Positions 42,438 to 55,442 of a DNA stretch of 64,000 nucleotides are shown one piece after another (positions within the stretch are counted from its first letter, which is position 1; every line of letters begins with the position of its first letter). Source of the DNA: Mauremys mutica (taxonomy: Eukaryota; Chordata; Testudines; Geoemydidae). The stretch is taken from contig NC_059073.1 of assembly GCF_020497125.1 (NCBI RefSeq), positions 18,435,225-18,499,224 of the forward strand, written 5' to 3'. The translations under genes and the position numbers were made by a program. Below the pieces are notes generated by a model. It searched no databases. It worked only from the letters and a program-made list of their open reading frames with translations, and was not told the origin of the DNA.

Positions 42438-44123
42438 ACTCTGTGCAGCACCCTCATAAAAAGAAAGTGTAGTTATTGGCTTTTCAATGCATTGTACAGT
42501 GTGTACAGATACCGTGATGGGAGCTGTTGAACAGAGCACCTGTTAATAATGGAAAAGGTCAGTATGCACCGTTCTTGTCTTGAGGCTGTAACTTAAAGAA
42601 ATGGACCCCTGCTGCTGCTACTCAATGTAAAGGCTTACTCTCCCAATGCAGTGATTCTCACACTCCTAAGAAGCTGAGTGCCTTTGTCCATTATCCCACA
42701 CACCAGACATTCAGTCCTAAGCTGTACCAAGCTGACCAGCTGAAAAGAGGAGTGAGGAACAAGGTGGATGCAAATGTTAACATCAAATAATTTTTAATAG
42801 GATTTTTTGACTTTCTCAATAAAATTGTTTTCTTTTAGCAAATAAACCTGGTTAAAATGAAATCTAAATTTAGTACCAACTATGTTAAGGCCTAAACTTA
42901 TTATAATGTCTTAAAAATTTTAAATAACAATAAATATGCTGAATCCATGAGCTTCTTTAAAAAATTTTGAGTTAAGGGCTGCTTTTCTAAATAAAGATGT
43001 TTGTCCTGATTCTAACTTTTGTGGTCAAGCTTTATAAATATGGCACACTAGGTCATCTTAAGTAATGTAGGCTATTGTATCATTTTCAGCAGACTTAAGT
43101 GAGTAGGAACTTAAGCTCCAGTTACTTTCACTTAAGCATATTAGAAAATTTTCCCAGGCTGACCAGAAATAATCAGTTTACTTAACTGATTACAGTTAAT
43201 CCCTCTTTTTTTATGAAATTTATTTAGTTGTAAATGTGAAACATGTTTTTATAAGAGAAGTTTACGTATTCAAAACATTCAAGGCTGTTTTGTTTTAATA
43301 AAAATAAATTTTATAATCTGTTTTGTATTTTTAATTAAATTTCAGTTACCATCCCAGTGAGCAAAAAGTTAATTACCTAGTAAATAAGCATTGTTTGTCG
43401 TTTGCTGTTTTCTCACATACTAAAAATATACAATTAACAAGAATCTGAAAATATTAAGCTGTATAATTGCTTGAATAAATATGCATAGTCATAGTTTACC
43501 CTCTTAGATAGCTAAAAGGTGTACCAAATTTAGTGCACAGGTTCTCTTCAGTTGTAGATCAACATGTTTTAATGGTTATATCAACCAGTGCGAATGTGCC
43601 TTTCTTTGGAAAATAACTGAAGTACAAATGGAAAAGTTGACTTAAATGAAGACTTTCCACTTGGTGATTTAAATCAATCCACCCTGATGAGGAAAAAGTT
43701 GGCACTAGGCCACCTTTCTTTTCCCTGATCCTAGCTCAGCTGGAGACACAGTCCCCAGTGTAATCTAGAGTAGCCCTACAGCTGCTCTAAAATATGCCAT
43801 CTGCATCCAGCAGCTGCAGTGGTTGAGGATCTTGCAGATAACTGTGCCCTCCACCCCCAGCAAGACCCCTGCCCATCGTCCATGCACCCTGTGCAGAGGA
43901 GGGAGGTTGACAGTGATGTAGAACTGGTTACACCAGCTTTATGCAACCCTACAATTCCTTTGGTAAGGAGAAATCCTTGTCTGTTCCTTCAGGGCAGCTT
44001 TCTGCAGCGGGGGAGGAACTGGCACTGAGAACTGAGCCCCAGGTATTAAATTGGATGCACATTTTAAAAGGTCTCCAGATGAACTAAATAATATGATCAT
44101 TTTCCAGGGATTAGTGAACTATT
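42438..44123. other. AT-rich, no recognised feature
   Basis: Very AT-rich (about 42780-43680) with no coding frame of note and no repeat ends I can fix. Confidence 0.5.
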
Positions 44124-44127
44124 TTAT

Positions 44128-45428
44128 TGTAAGCAGAGTCAGGATGAGCCCCACCCTGACATCTGGTGGTAAATTATGGGGAGTGCAGAACGAAGTTTAA
44201 AGTGTTGCATTGGTATTTTGGTTATTTGCATGGGCACTCCCACCCCACTTAGCATACCGCAAAGCAGCATGGGATGGTTATTTTCACAGCTGTGAGAGCC
44301 CCAATTTCATTGTTATTGGGGCAGGAGGAATGAAATGTTGTCACCCTGATTGGGTAAATGGGGAACTACAAAATTGTCTTGTGATGGGGGGTTTCATTGT
44401 CAGCTGGAGAGCGCTTGCTAGATGGGGCACATGAGTTCCAAAACCCATTGAAAGGAGAGAGGCTGGGGACAGAGATCTGTACTTGGTGGTGCAGGCTTCT
44501 TGTGTGAGCCAGAAGCACCAGTCCCACTGGTGCCTCTCTCCACTGTGGAATGTCAGAGTTAATTTTTGATTCCCTTAAGAATCTAGATACAGGTTACTGA
44601 GCTGAACTCACTGGTACTGGGGCTCCCCTACTAAGAGCTGGAATCACTAAGAGCTGAAATCACTGAAGAGCTGGACTTGCTGAGCTGAGAGCACTGAGTA
44701 CTGTGCTTATGAGTGGGGGAGCCTGAAGCAATACCGTGGAGCAGAGCAGCTGGCACAGCGGAGTGGAGCAATTTGTGCAGCCCTGGGTGAGTGGAGCCAA
44801 GCAGCTCGTGAGGACAGCTGGAGTGGCTCACAGGACAGCTGGTGGACCAGAGCAGCTGGCAGAGCGGAGCAGCCCACAGAGCAAGCGGAGCTGAGCTGTT
44901 TGCGGGGACGACTAGTGGAAGCAGAACCCCACAAAGAGGCAGGGCAGTTGGCCCCAAACCCACGTAAGGTGCCCCTTTCTACCCAGGCTGGGGAGGGGGA
45001 CCTCTGCAGAGAGACTCTTGAACTCTGGGGCTGCACTGACCCCAAGACAGACTTTTGGATTGTGGGACTTTTGGGACTGTGGGTGATTTGGGGGTTGCTG
45101 GACTCAAGCGCCCCGAGAGAAGGACACGGCCCAATTTGCTGGAGTGGGTCTTTGCTCACGGTTTGACCTATGAACTCTAGCTGAGGTATTTTCCCAGTTT
45201 AATGCTTGTTGTTTATCTCATGTAATTAAACCTTTTCTGCTACCCCAAGAGTCTGTGCTTGCGAGAGGGGAAGTATTGCCTCCTCGAGGCGCCCAGGGGT
45301 GTGTGTAAGATTTTCCCAGGTCACTGGGTGGGGGCTCGAGCTGGTTTGCATTATGTTGTGGGGAAGGGACCCCTATGTATTGAACCCGGCCCTTGCTGCT
45401 ATTGTTTCGGCCCGGCAGAAGGGTTACA
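44128..45428 (+). mobile_element. Solo LTR of an endogenous retrovirus
   Basis: Begins TGTAAGCAG and ends GGGTTACA (TGTAA/TTACA inverted ends). It is flanked by TTAT at 44124-44127 and 45429-45432, a 4-bp duplication. The 3' part has AATTAAA-type poly(A) context (about 45224) followed by U5-like sequence. No internal retroviral genes, so a solo LTR from LTR-LTR recombination is the simplest reading. Long frames inside come from GAGCAG/AGCTGG-type simple sequence. Confidence 0.65.
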
Positions 45429-45432
45429 TTAT

Positions 45433-46080
45433 TTTTTTTAATTTAGCTCTCTAGTGCATAACAGAAGAACAAAGGTTGCTGCTTTTAAAGAGTATTTAAA
45501 CTGATAAATCATTCTTGGGACTTGTCTTTTTAATCAATACATTACACTTACATTTCTGAAATGTCTTTAGTGTTGGCATATCAGGCTGTATAGCAGCTCA
45601 GTGAAGAATACAATAAATGCATCAATTAAATCTGGAAAAAAATCCTTCAGTTCATATAACCCTAATAGGGAACAACATTGCCTAAATTCCAGTTTCTGAT
45701 GTGAATCAGATTCCTTACCGATGGGCCCAGTTCCCTGCAAGCTGCACATACCTGGACAATGTCCTGAGCAGTGACTGGCGGGGGGAGGGCAAAGCAGTGG
45801 TCCCTCCTCCTAGGCCACCAGCAGGGCTTGGGCCCTGCCCCGATCTGAAGCCACAAATGTGGGAGGAGCAGGCAGCCGCCGAGTTCCCCCACCTTCCTGG
45901 GGGTGGTGAGGCTCGAGCTTCGAGTTTCAGCCCTAGGGTGGCAGGTGGCAGGCTCCGGCCCTGGATCCTGGCTGCAGGTGCCAGCCCTTGGCTCACCATA
46001 TGCCCACATCAGCCCTGTCGCCCGACTGTCTCCCTACTCACTTCCCCAACCAGGGCTTAATTTGTTCTCTGGCCTGCCAG
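45433..46080. other. No recognised feature
   Basis: A GC-rich patch at 45770-46050 gives chance frames on both strands; no exon signal supports them. Confidence 0.45.
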
Positions 46081-46082
46081 AA

Positions 46083-46227
46083 GTAGGTAAGTCTGCTGTG
46101 AAAATTGATATTTGTATGTTTGTTAATACCACTTTTCACAGCCTCCCAGCTAGCTAGTAAGTCTGCTGTGAAAGGTGATATTAACAAACATACAAATATT
46201 ACTTTTTGCAGCAGCAGACTTACTAGC
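46083..46227. mobile_element. Double-hairpin MITE-like element
   Basis: Two adjacent hairpins. The right one (46153-46227) has perfect 16-base ends, GCTAGTAAGTCTGCTG. The left one (about 46085-46142) has GCTGTGAAAA/CTTTTCACAGC. Both share the inner ATTTGTATGTTTGTTAAT sequence in opposite orientation. Confidence 0.65.
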
Positions 46228-46667
46228 TTGCTTTATAAAAGCAAAAGAAACAACAACAAAAAAGACAAGCATGTGCAAAGGACCTTATTTGTGTTTCTAT
46301 TCTGTTTAGGTCCAGTAAAGAATAGAGACAACTGTACATTTTTTTTGAGTCTGCAAAAAAACCCTCTACATAAATAAATTACAATTATTTGAACATGCAT
46401 ATGTGCATATTTATTTGTTTTTCCTAAAGTAAATTAAGTATTTTAGGAAAAATTGTCAGAGCGGACACCAGCAAGAGTTAATGGACACACTCTGAGGCCA
46501 CCACAATATTTAGCGTGAGAACCTTTGGATTATAATATGCAGCAGTGTGGTTCTTTGCCGTGAATTCCCTCCAGCAACCCACCGTGCTTCCAACATGCAC
46601 CCTTTTAAATCCTCTTACAGTGTCTTTCTTCATGGTCTGTTGGATTCCAGTATTCCATCCATCTATG
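46228..46667. other. No recognised feature
   Basis: AT-rich, no supported gene. Confidence 0.5.
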
Positions 46668-46939
46668 GGCTTGTCTTCACTGCAGAGTTAACTTGAGTTA
46701 TGACCCTAACTGGAGTCCTGTCCACACAGGACCATCACTCTTAACTTGAGTGTGGTGATGCATTTATAACTTGGGATGTCAGGGGTGTGTGTGTGTGTTA
46801 GAGCTAGAGGTAGCACAACTCAGTTGCTAACCCAATTGCTCTGTGCTACTCGTGTTATTTTGCAGTGTCACTGCTCTCAGTCAAGATGATTTAACTCAAG
46901 TGCAGATAACTTGTGTTTCTTCTGCAGTGGAGATGTAGC
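46668..46939. mobile_element. MITE with CTTGTCTTCACTGCAG ends
   Basis: GGGCTTGTCTTCACTGCAGA is mirrored by CTGCAGTGGAGATGTAGC. Both outer flanks read CTAT. Internal TTAACTTGAGT/ACTCAAGTGCAG inverted blocks and a short (GT)n tract. Confidence 0.55.
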
Positions 46940-46943
46940 CTAT

Positions 46944-49712
46944 TTCAGACGAGAAGGACCCATTCCATTTTTTGGTCTATAATTCAAAGTAGGTTTCTTC
47001 ATTCTTTCCTACCACAAATAAAATGTGGTTACAGTCAGAAAAAATGACTGTCAAAGCAAAACCCCAAGGATTTCTCTTTGTGTCAGTGACTTCCAAATCA
47101 GACCTGTTAAATTTACTAGACAAAAGAACTTGCTTGTTTCCAGTCCTACAAATGCAAATGAAATCCAAAAATCAGGCTGCTTTTCTCTCTTACCTCTTTA
47201 CCGGTGTCAATCAAATTTGTCTGCTACTAATGCTGATGGTGTGTAAGGCCTATAATCTTCCAAAGAACAAGCTAGTTCACGTTGCTGTTAATAGGAAGTG
47301 GCACTATAAGGTTAGCAGAAATGTTTTCTAGAACTGTGTAACTTTAACAGCCCCTAACTGCACTGCATTATGGACATACCTAACAGTTTCTCTGCCGCGT
47401 GTACTATTTTAAAGTGATAAAATAATTTACAAATGCAATGTGGAGATCGAGGGGAGAGGGAAGTGGTGCCGGTCTTCTGCCTAAAAGGTGGAGTAAATAT
47501 TAACATAAGTAGGCCCTTAGAAAAGCTTTCTCTTCTTACTTGTGTATGTGGAAGGGGGAGTTCAAATACAAACCAACCCTCTTAGTAAGACACCCTCTCA
47601 GAAGTGGAAGACATTAATCCTCTGTAATGAACTTGGGAGGGCAAGGCTGGTGTGTGGTTTCTACTTAAGCTGCATGAAGGACTGGATTACAAAAGCATAG
47701 GTTCCTTTGTTAATTTAAATCCTCTTTCTCAGCTATGCAGATAAACTGATCTAATTTGTGGTTCAGTCATGGGTTCATTTGGCACAGCACTGGTTGCTTG
47801 AGTTGTGCAGTCATGGGAATAGAGAGAGCAACATCCCTGCAGATAAAGCATTCTTTATGCTTTGCCACAAGAAGCAAAATCTAAATGAGGAAACATTCAC
47901 CTTGTAACTGATGATTTCGGACTCCAGGGGTGCATAAACTCTGCATGGGCCAACCTAGCTGTCTTGGCCTAAGTAGAGGTGATCATTCTGAAACCTCCAT
48001 ACAGCAGTGCCCGGCTCTACCCTGTGAAGTACTGAATGTGTGATAGGACATACAGGTCTCTTTTCTTTCTTTCTAAGCTTTATAAGGAATCAGAAGACCA
48101 GCTTTTTTTTTTTTCAATCTCCTATTTCTTTCTCAGTTTCTTTTGCTACTGTCCAACATCTGTCTCCACTCTACTGTTTCTCTTCACCCCAACCCCTTCA
48201 GACCACTTTTTCCCTCTGCCCTTTCCACTCTGCACCCTTATTTCCATTCTTATTTGCATTATTAGTCCTCCCCTTATTCTCTTTGTGGATTGGTCTGTCT
48301 TTCACCTGCCATTGCGGGACCCAAATCTGCAAGGTGCTGATGTAATGCTGGCAGAATCGAACCTGTGGTGCTAAATGCATGAGCCTCTCTCTATTGCTTG
48401 AGCTAAAAGCCACATGACTCTTCGCTAAGGCTGTAGCAGACTCATCAATCTCTAGATGGTCTGAGTGCCACAGCACCACACCAAGCATGCCTGGGTTACT
48501 CTGAGTCCCCACAATTCATTCTGAGGGCCATGAATGCTGAGAGTACTCAGCACTGGTGACACTCAGGTCAGGCCCCATCTGTGGGAGGAAAGACTTGTGG
48601 CAAAAGCACTCCAATTAGGCGCATTGGCTTCTATTCTTGAATCATCCGACTTCCTGTCTGACCTCACATCACCTCTCTGTGCTTCAGTTTTGCTGTCTGT
48701 TGGTAACTAACCTTCAAGGCAGCCAAGGCTAAATTAATAATCCTTGTAAAATGCTTGAAGAGACTGCGAGGAAGGTGTGATGGCCACCCTCTGGGTTGAG
48801 ACACCAGGGTTGACTGAGAAACCTCCAGCCCTGGAAGCAGGAGCTGCTACAGCTTGATCTAAAAGGCCAAGGCTCTGGGACTAGCTATGGTAACAAGTCA
48901 TATGCTATGTGGATGTGCAGAAGGGACCCTGTAACACACACGCACTCACCAGTGGGTTACAAAGGCACTGCCACATTCAGCCTAACTTTATAGAACCAGC
49001 TGCTTTCTCCTCCACTCAAGCAGTAATACGGCCGACTGTGCTGAAAGAGATGGGACAGGAATCGGGTATGAACTAGATCAGCGACTCTTTTTTTTTTTTT
49101 TTCATCGCTATTTGTGTACTGGTTGAGTGAGACAAGACAAACGTTATGTTCCAGAATAATGCAGTGTGTCAACTAACTTGCTATGATAGTCAAAGCAAAC
49201 TGTGGGTAATGAATACCAATATAAATAAAGGCATTTAAAACTGGGAATACTAAAGCTTGAAACAGCATCCTAGAGAGCACAGGTGTCAAACTAGCTGGAT
49301 TCTTGAGCTGGCAGTAATGAACTCTTTATGTCAGATGATAAGCCCCCTGCCCCTAAGCCACCTGCAACACACATGTGCTGCTGCCTTGAATGGCTTCTCC
49401 ATTTATCAATAGAACACTGAGAAGTGCAGGACACACTGGGAGGCGCAGAAGCTGACTGGCATGTATGACTGCAGTAAGCCCAGTAAAGATATGGGCTACA
49501 AAGGAACTTATCCAGAGATCATTAACATTGTAGCTCTCAACACAACATCATCTGGCTGTGAAACCAATGCCTTAGACTTGGGAATTGTTAAGACGCAGGT
49601 AACTAAGGACCGATAGATCTGTCCCACTGGACTAGCCGTGGGTATGTGTAAAGATGTGTAACCCATGCCTGCTTGGTGTGGCGCTCTGTCGCCCTCTACT
49701 GGTATCTAGAGT
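46944..49712. other. No gene recognised
   Basis: Scattered tRNA/MIR-like scraps (48360-48440, 48640-48710). The frames at 47023-47331 and 48036-48374 lack domains and splice context. Confidence 0.45.
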
Positions 49713-49720
49713 ATCTAGAG

Positions 49721-49918
49721 CAGAGGTTCTCAAACTGGGGGGTCATGACCCCTCCTGGGGTCACAAGGTGATTGCATGGAGGTCGCGAGCTGTCAGCTCC
49801 ATGGGGCTGACAGCCCTGAGCCCCCATTAAATTACCCCCCCCATTTTTAATAGGGGGGCACACGCAGAGGCTTGCTCTATGAAAGGGATCACCAATACAA
49901 ACAGTTTGAAAACCACTG
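49721..49918. mobile_element. hAT MITE, 198 bp
   Basis: An exact 8-bp duplication ATCTAGAG lies at 49713-49720 and 49919-49926. The ends are CAGAGGTTCTCAAACTGGGG and, as complement, CAGTGGTTTTCAAACTG, typical of Charlie-like hAT MITEs. Confidence 0.88.
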
Positions 49919-49926
49919 ATCTAGAG

Positions 49927-52900
49927 ACTGAGTCTACTACAGCCTTGGCTAAGAGGCACATGGTGTTTAGTTCATGCATTTAGCTTCCCAGGTTCGATCC
50001 TGCCCGTCACCAACTAGGGTCCGTTGGTGTTACAGCTGCATAACATCAAGCTGTTTCGTAGGATGTTTAGGAATTGAAAGGGTCTCAGTCACATATATGA
50101 CATGGCACTTCCCTCTGTCAACAGGATGGAGTTTATTTGCAGAATACAGTATGGAGAGAAATACTGGTGAAGTGGGATGAATGCAAGGCACAAAGTTGCA
50201 AAGAAAACGGTGATTCTCGCTGGGGGGAGTATGGAAGTAACTCCATTCAAGCTACATGGGTGTTAACTGGGTGCAAGTGGGCTGAGAGTCAGGCCCACTC
50301 TCTAGCGTATATGCTGCCACCAGAAGTGGGTTGGGCTCGGAAGAGCTAGAGGTGTCTTTCTATCTGGACATAGCTGCTTCTAATGTTCTGTGGTCCTGAA
50401 GGATCATGGGTGCGGGGGTGGGGGAGAGAGGGACTATGAGGTGATCTAGCCCATCTTCCCATTGCTGAAGGCTTGTTCCTTCCAATGCTGTCCTGATTCT
50501 ACACTGCCTTGTAGGGTCCCACATGTGCAAAATGGGTGTAAGATGCTACTAAATCGGAATGATATTGTTGCATCACTTTGCACAGGTGTAAATGACTATG
50601 CAAGGGCAGTACTGCATTAGGCCCTAGGTCTCCAGTGCTTTGCCCTGTCTCATCCAGATGGGGCTTCTCCCACTCATCTTAGGATACTGTTCTAAAGCAG
50701 AAGTGAAAAATGAACAATGCCTGAATGAATTTAGCCTACGGCATCTGCACAGCACGTTAGCAGTCACATAGGCCAAGGATCAAGAGAGCAGGTGGTTGGA
50801 GAAAGATGTTGAATAATCATCTTATCCCTCTCAGCAGTCAGTGAGGGATGGCAGTGCTGGATAAACAACGTGCTGGTGGCAAGGAAATAAAAGACCTCTA
50901 AAGATATGCGGTACATCGGTGCAAGACCATCTTACCCCGTTGATAGTATTAGAGATGAGTAAGTTACTAAGTATTCACAATTCAGTGGAGAGTTTTTTAA
51001 TGGGGGTGGGGCAGATTGATATTTTGGACTGAGGCTCAATAAATGGAATAAAATTAAACTGTAACTTCTTTGGGCCAGGGATCATGTCCTTCTGTGTGTG
51101 GTTTTAGTCCTGGCTCTGCCACTGGTCTGCTGTGTGACCTGGGTGAATCTGTGCCTCCCTCCCACCTCCACCTGCCAATCGTTTAAAGGACTTTGCGACC
51201 TATGGCTGAAGAGAACTATAAAATTACTAAGTATTATTGGACTGAATCAGAAGTGCTCTGCTGGGTTATAGTATAGTCATGATCTCCTAGGGAGGTTTCC
51301 CTTAGCAAAAATGGTAGGTCCCTCTACTGTTTGGTGTAGGAGTACCTGAATTCTATTCTCATTCCCATGTGTTCTCAGGGACTGAGTCACTTGGCTGAAT
51401 GTCAGCCACAACGTCCTAACGTCCTAGATTTACCACACAAAGGGGCACTGTTGTAGAAGGGTGACATCTCTTTTGTGGGCTTAGATTTCACCAATAGGGG
51501 GATCATGGTGCAGCTGAAAATAACCGCCCTATGTATTTTCACTTCAGCTTTAAATAGACCTGTTTCCTTTTTAGTGTTTGGAAAAACCTTTTTGTAGTGC
51601 TTCTTTTGTTTGAATGAATCCTGTTATTTACCCTAGCTGGCACAAACTATAGGTTTCTCCTTATTTTATCTAGGAATAGCATTTTAGATGGCTGTATTTA
51701 TTCAAGATGAAACTCTGCCATGAAATACAGTGAGTATGGTTGGCCAGGTTACTGCGCATATTCCTGGCATCGCTCTGGATTTTGGAAATTAACTTGGAAA
51801 TTTATGGAATCTGTCTTTTCAGTCCACCAGCAGGATTTACCTGGCTGTTCTTCGTATCTATCATAAAATCTGCTGGGTAACCTAGTGCCTGAGGCCATAA
51901 GCCGTGGGGGGGAGAGAGAGAGAGAACACTAGTCTTCAGAAGACTTTATTTGAATTTCATGCACTGCTATTGCTAAATGAATCAGGAATCTGAGGAATTG
52001 CATCTAGGATCTCCTGGGTGGTGGAGGAGAACTTTTTTATTTTCCATTGAATGCTTCCAGACAATGCAGTTGCTTTTAAGAATGTTCTTCTATGGGATGT
52101 GGATCAGGACGGCAGGTGTACAACCTTGGGCTGTTTAAACTGGCACTGCTAGCTTCCAGGTTATAACTGCTTGAGCGGACTGCTACACTGTGAGATGTTG
52201 CATTCTGCCATCTGTGTCTAAGTGTAAAGTTAAGGGGGAAAGAACAGGTGAGATTTGTACTTTTGAAAGGCATATCCCCTTCAGACTTCCACAGGTCTGC
52301 AAAGGGAACTCATTTATACGTGTCGTAGCTTGGCTCCTTTCTACCTTTGTTTCTAAACAGGTTTCATTTTGGCAATAGGGTTGCATATGGATAGGAATTC
52401 CTCTTTAGGGCGCAGACACATTTCGCAGTATTACTACTCTGCTGCTTTACAGCTGCCAAAATCAATCTTGCTCATCTCCCCTCCTAGCTAACCATGTGTC
52501 TCTAAGCCAACTGATTGCTGCTCCTGGGCAGGTGTGGTGGCAGCAGCATCTTGGCTGGCACCAACACTGCTGATTTACCAGGACATAAGGTGTTCTGTTA
52601 TTAAACCTCCATCTTTCTGTTTTCTTTTTTAAAAAATATTAGCCCAACAGCCTCACTTCCTGTAAAAGAGGGAGGGGAGGGTCATGAGCAGTAACCTGGA
52701 GGTGTGAACTTGTGATATCTAATGAACTCACTAGGGCACAATCTGCTCATTACTTGGAGAATCTTGCCAAGAGATAACCCCAAGCACAGCTAGAAGCGGG
52801 TGGTTCAAGACTGTAGGCAGCACTCTTCCCTCTGAGTCAGTACGCAGCCCGAGCCTCAGACGCTGCTGTGGCAGGTCCTGTCTTTTTTGATGAGATTTAA

Positions 52901-53421
52901 AACAAAGGTCCTACCCTCTTGGGATCATTAAGAAAAAGTCATGCAGCACTTTTTACAAGGACTCAGTTGTTAGTGCTGGTTTCCTGACCAAATCCCAGCA
53001 TTAATATTTTGTGTTCAATTTAGGGGAATATTCTTCTTGTAGTTCTATCAAATCTTCACTTCCTGTCCTAAACCTCTTACCGTGTCTCCATGTTTCTCCT
53101 CAGAGGCGGCTGTGTTTCAGTGCGGGATGACGTGATCCCTGTAAAAAGTTTGTGGGATGATTTTTTTGTGGGGGGGAACTGGCTTTCAGAAACTAGGTGC
53201 TCTGCAGTCTCTGGAAATGAGGCTCCTTTAAAGCAACTCAAGTTGGAACCCAAAAATTCAAGGCACACACAGTCACTAGTTCTAGTTGAAAAATCTTGGC
53301 CAGTCAGTTGAGTAAAGCTTTTTGGGAACCTTGAGATGAAATCTTGATTGTTACATGTATGTAAGATTAAAGGCAATGTAGGATGGGTTTTTTTTTTAAA
53401 TTGTGACTCCAATCTATTGTA
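49927..53421. other. No gene recognised
   Basis: Contains MIR-like scraps (about 49945-50000, 51100-51200) and AT-rich unique-looking DNA. The short frames show no domain or conserved exon signals. Confidence 0.45.
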
Positions 53422-53655
53422 TGTTAGGGGGTTTATTCGTTCACCCTCTCACTTCCTTGGTCCTTCTTGCATGAACAGAGAGCAACAAGACCTGAAGTTC
53501 AAAGGTGCAAACAATTCAATTTTTATTGGAGTGAACTTCCAGCAAGCATGATTCCAGTTTCTCTCCTCAGTGTCCCCCTTCCCAGCCCTGACACCACAGA
53601 GCCTTGCCTGTGTCCCTGTTCCCATTCCCCCCCCTCCTTAGCGAAACATGATTCC
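53422..53655 (-). repeat. Truncated 3' LTR copy
   Basis: Near-identical in layout to 55443-55680, including GCAAACAATTCAAT and CTTCCAGCAAGCATG. Similarity stops at about GCGAAACATGATTCC. Confidence 0.65.
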
Positions 53656-54268
53656 AATTCCCCCACCCCCACCCAGGAGCAGTCAAGTTAAGTTCCAGTA
53701 GAAACCCCTGACATTCCTTTAGTGATGTTGATTACATTACCCAATAGTCACATAATTTTGATCAGATTATTTCTCCACCTGCTGCCTGCAGCAGTCCCCT
53801 ATAGACCATTACTGTGGGAAAAGGGCCCATTCTCCCTCAGAATAGCTGTAAAGGCTTCTGGGGACAGAAGCATAGTGGTGGTGGTAGCCACTCTACCTGA
53901 CCTCCTGGTATAATTTAATTACCAAGCTTCCATCCAATGTGACGGCACAGAGTTGCACATACAGTTACATTTATATAACTGGGTTTAATTATTAAACCAA
54001 AAACTTCCTTCTTGTAACACCACAATTGTTACCTGGACCATTTTCACAACTCCCAAATGTTTACTTTCCTCCAGACCCTGTATTATTAATTTCTGCAAAA
54101 GGTATTTGTAACTTTTCACTGCCTTCTTTAAATTACTTACTCCTACATTTAGTTTTTTTAAGGTAGTGCAATTTGTCTGTAACAACTCAGTCACCAAGTA
54201 CAATTATTGCCACTCAGCTGCCTTAACCTGTGCTGTCTTTCCAGCAAGTAGCTGGAAATTTCCACTAC

Positions 54269-54363
54269 TTGCATCCGACGAAGTGGGTATTCACCCATGA
54301 AAGCTCATGCTCCAAAAACATCTGTTAGTCTATAAGGTGCCACAGGATTCTTTGCTGCTTTTA
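54269..54363 (+). mobile_element. Penelope-like arm fragment with hammerhead-like core
   Basis: A single leaderless arm. CCGACGA (54275-54281) stands where CUGANGA is expected, followed by an AGTGGG...CCCAT stem-loop, GAAA, and GC-TCAT-GC-TC. It keeps the UC cleavage context lost in other copies but has a changed U4 position. Confidence 0.55.
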
Positions 54364-55442
54364 TCTTTACCTTGAGACTGTTCAAAAGGCAGTAAAACAT
54401 TTGTCTCCATAGTTGCCCATGGATCTTTTACTCCAAAAATTCCAGTGGAATACAGCAGACCTCTGTCATACCTTGTCCCAAACAAAGAAAAAACTTACCC
54501 CTCCCTCCCCCCTTCCCCGAAAACATTTCACACAAGTATTCAAAGTACCCTCCATTAAAACTTTAGAAAAACAAAAGTGTGGAAAGGCAGCGGGAGAGGA
54601 GGGGGAAGAGGTGGAAAGAAACCAATTGAGTCTGTTAGGTCAGTTTAAAGTACAGGCTACCAGCGGCAAATTAAGTAAACCGAGAGAAAGAAGAAGGAAA
54701 AGAAGAAAAGGATATAGTTAGCTGTGAACCAAGAGTAGGCTCCCCGGGTTTAAACGACTGGGAACCCTCACCCCCAGGTTCTCCTCCTGGCTCTGGGAGA
54801 AGACAGGGAGTTGTTACCTGCTCCTCCAAACCCTGCCATTTTCCACTTTGAAACCTTTTCTTTTGTCCTCCACTCCCCCAGGACCAAGTCCCAGCTCCTG
54901 TCTCTAAAGCTGGTCTGTTAATTCTGCTTCTGACTTTAAACCCTGTTGTGCCAAATTATCTTTAACCACCCTAACTAATTTACAACACTTCAGCAGCCCT
55001 TGCTGAAACAGCACCAAACTTGAAAGATTACTGGCAGCTTCCCATAATGCTGTCCTTACTTCAAACCTCTCACAAGTGGACTGAAGTGCCTCCTTTCCCT
55101 GGAAGGCATCCAGTTACAGTGGGCAGGGACCCTCTTCCACTACCCATATACCAAAGGAGGGTGGGCTCCTCAGCCACCCCCCATCTCTATGGGTCCCCTA
55201 ACACTTCCTCCATTTCCTTTTTAATCTCATTCCAGGCTGACCCCTGCACCTGGTATGGGCCCTGGTTCTTCCTTATCCATTTATCCAAAAAATCCTTTAC
55301 CCTGGCTTGCCAGAACCCGCAACTACCATCACGAGAGTTCGCTCTACCCTCTCCAAGCAGCTGCATGGACTGTTGGGGAGGGGGACTTATAGGCTGCCAC
55401 TCACCTATCCGATGCGATGCATCCGAGTCAATGGCATCAAGA

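Noticed and set aside
44631..45166. Frames of 88-150 codons on both strands
   Set aside because: They lie in the simple GAGCAG/AGCTGG-rich part of the solo LTR.
54413..54721. Plus frame of 102 codons with Lys/Arg-rich end
   Set aside because: Antisense to the direction of the ERV-like remnant and low-complexity; no start context or domain.
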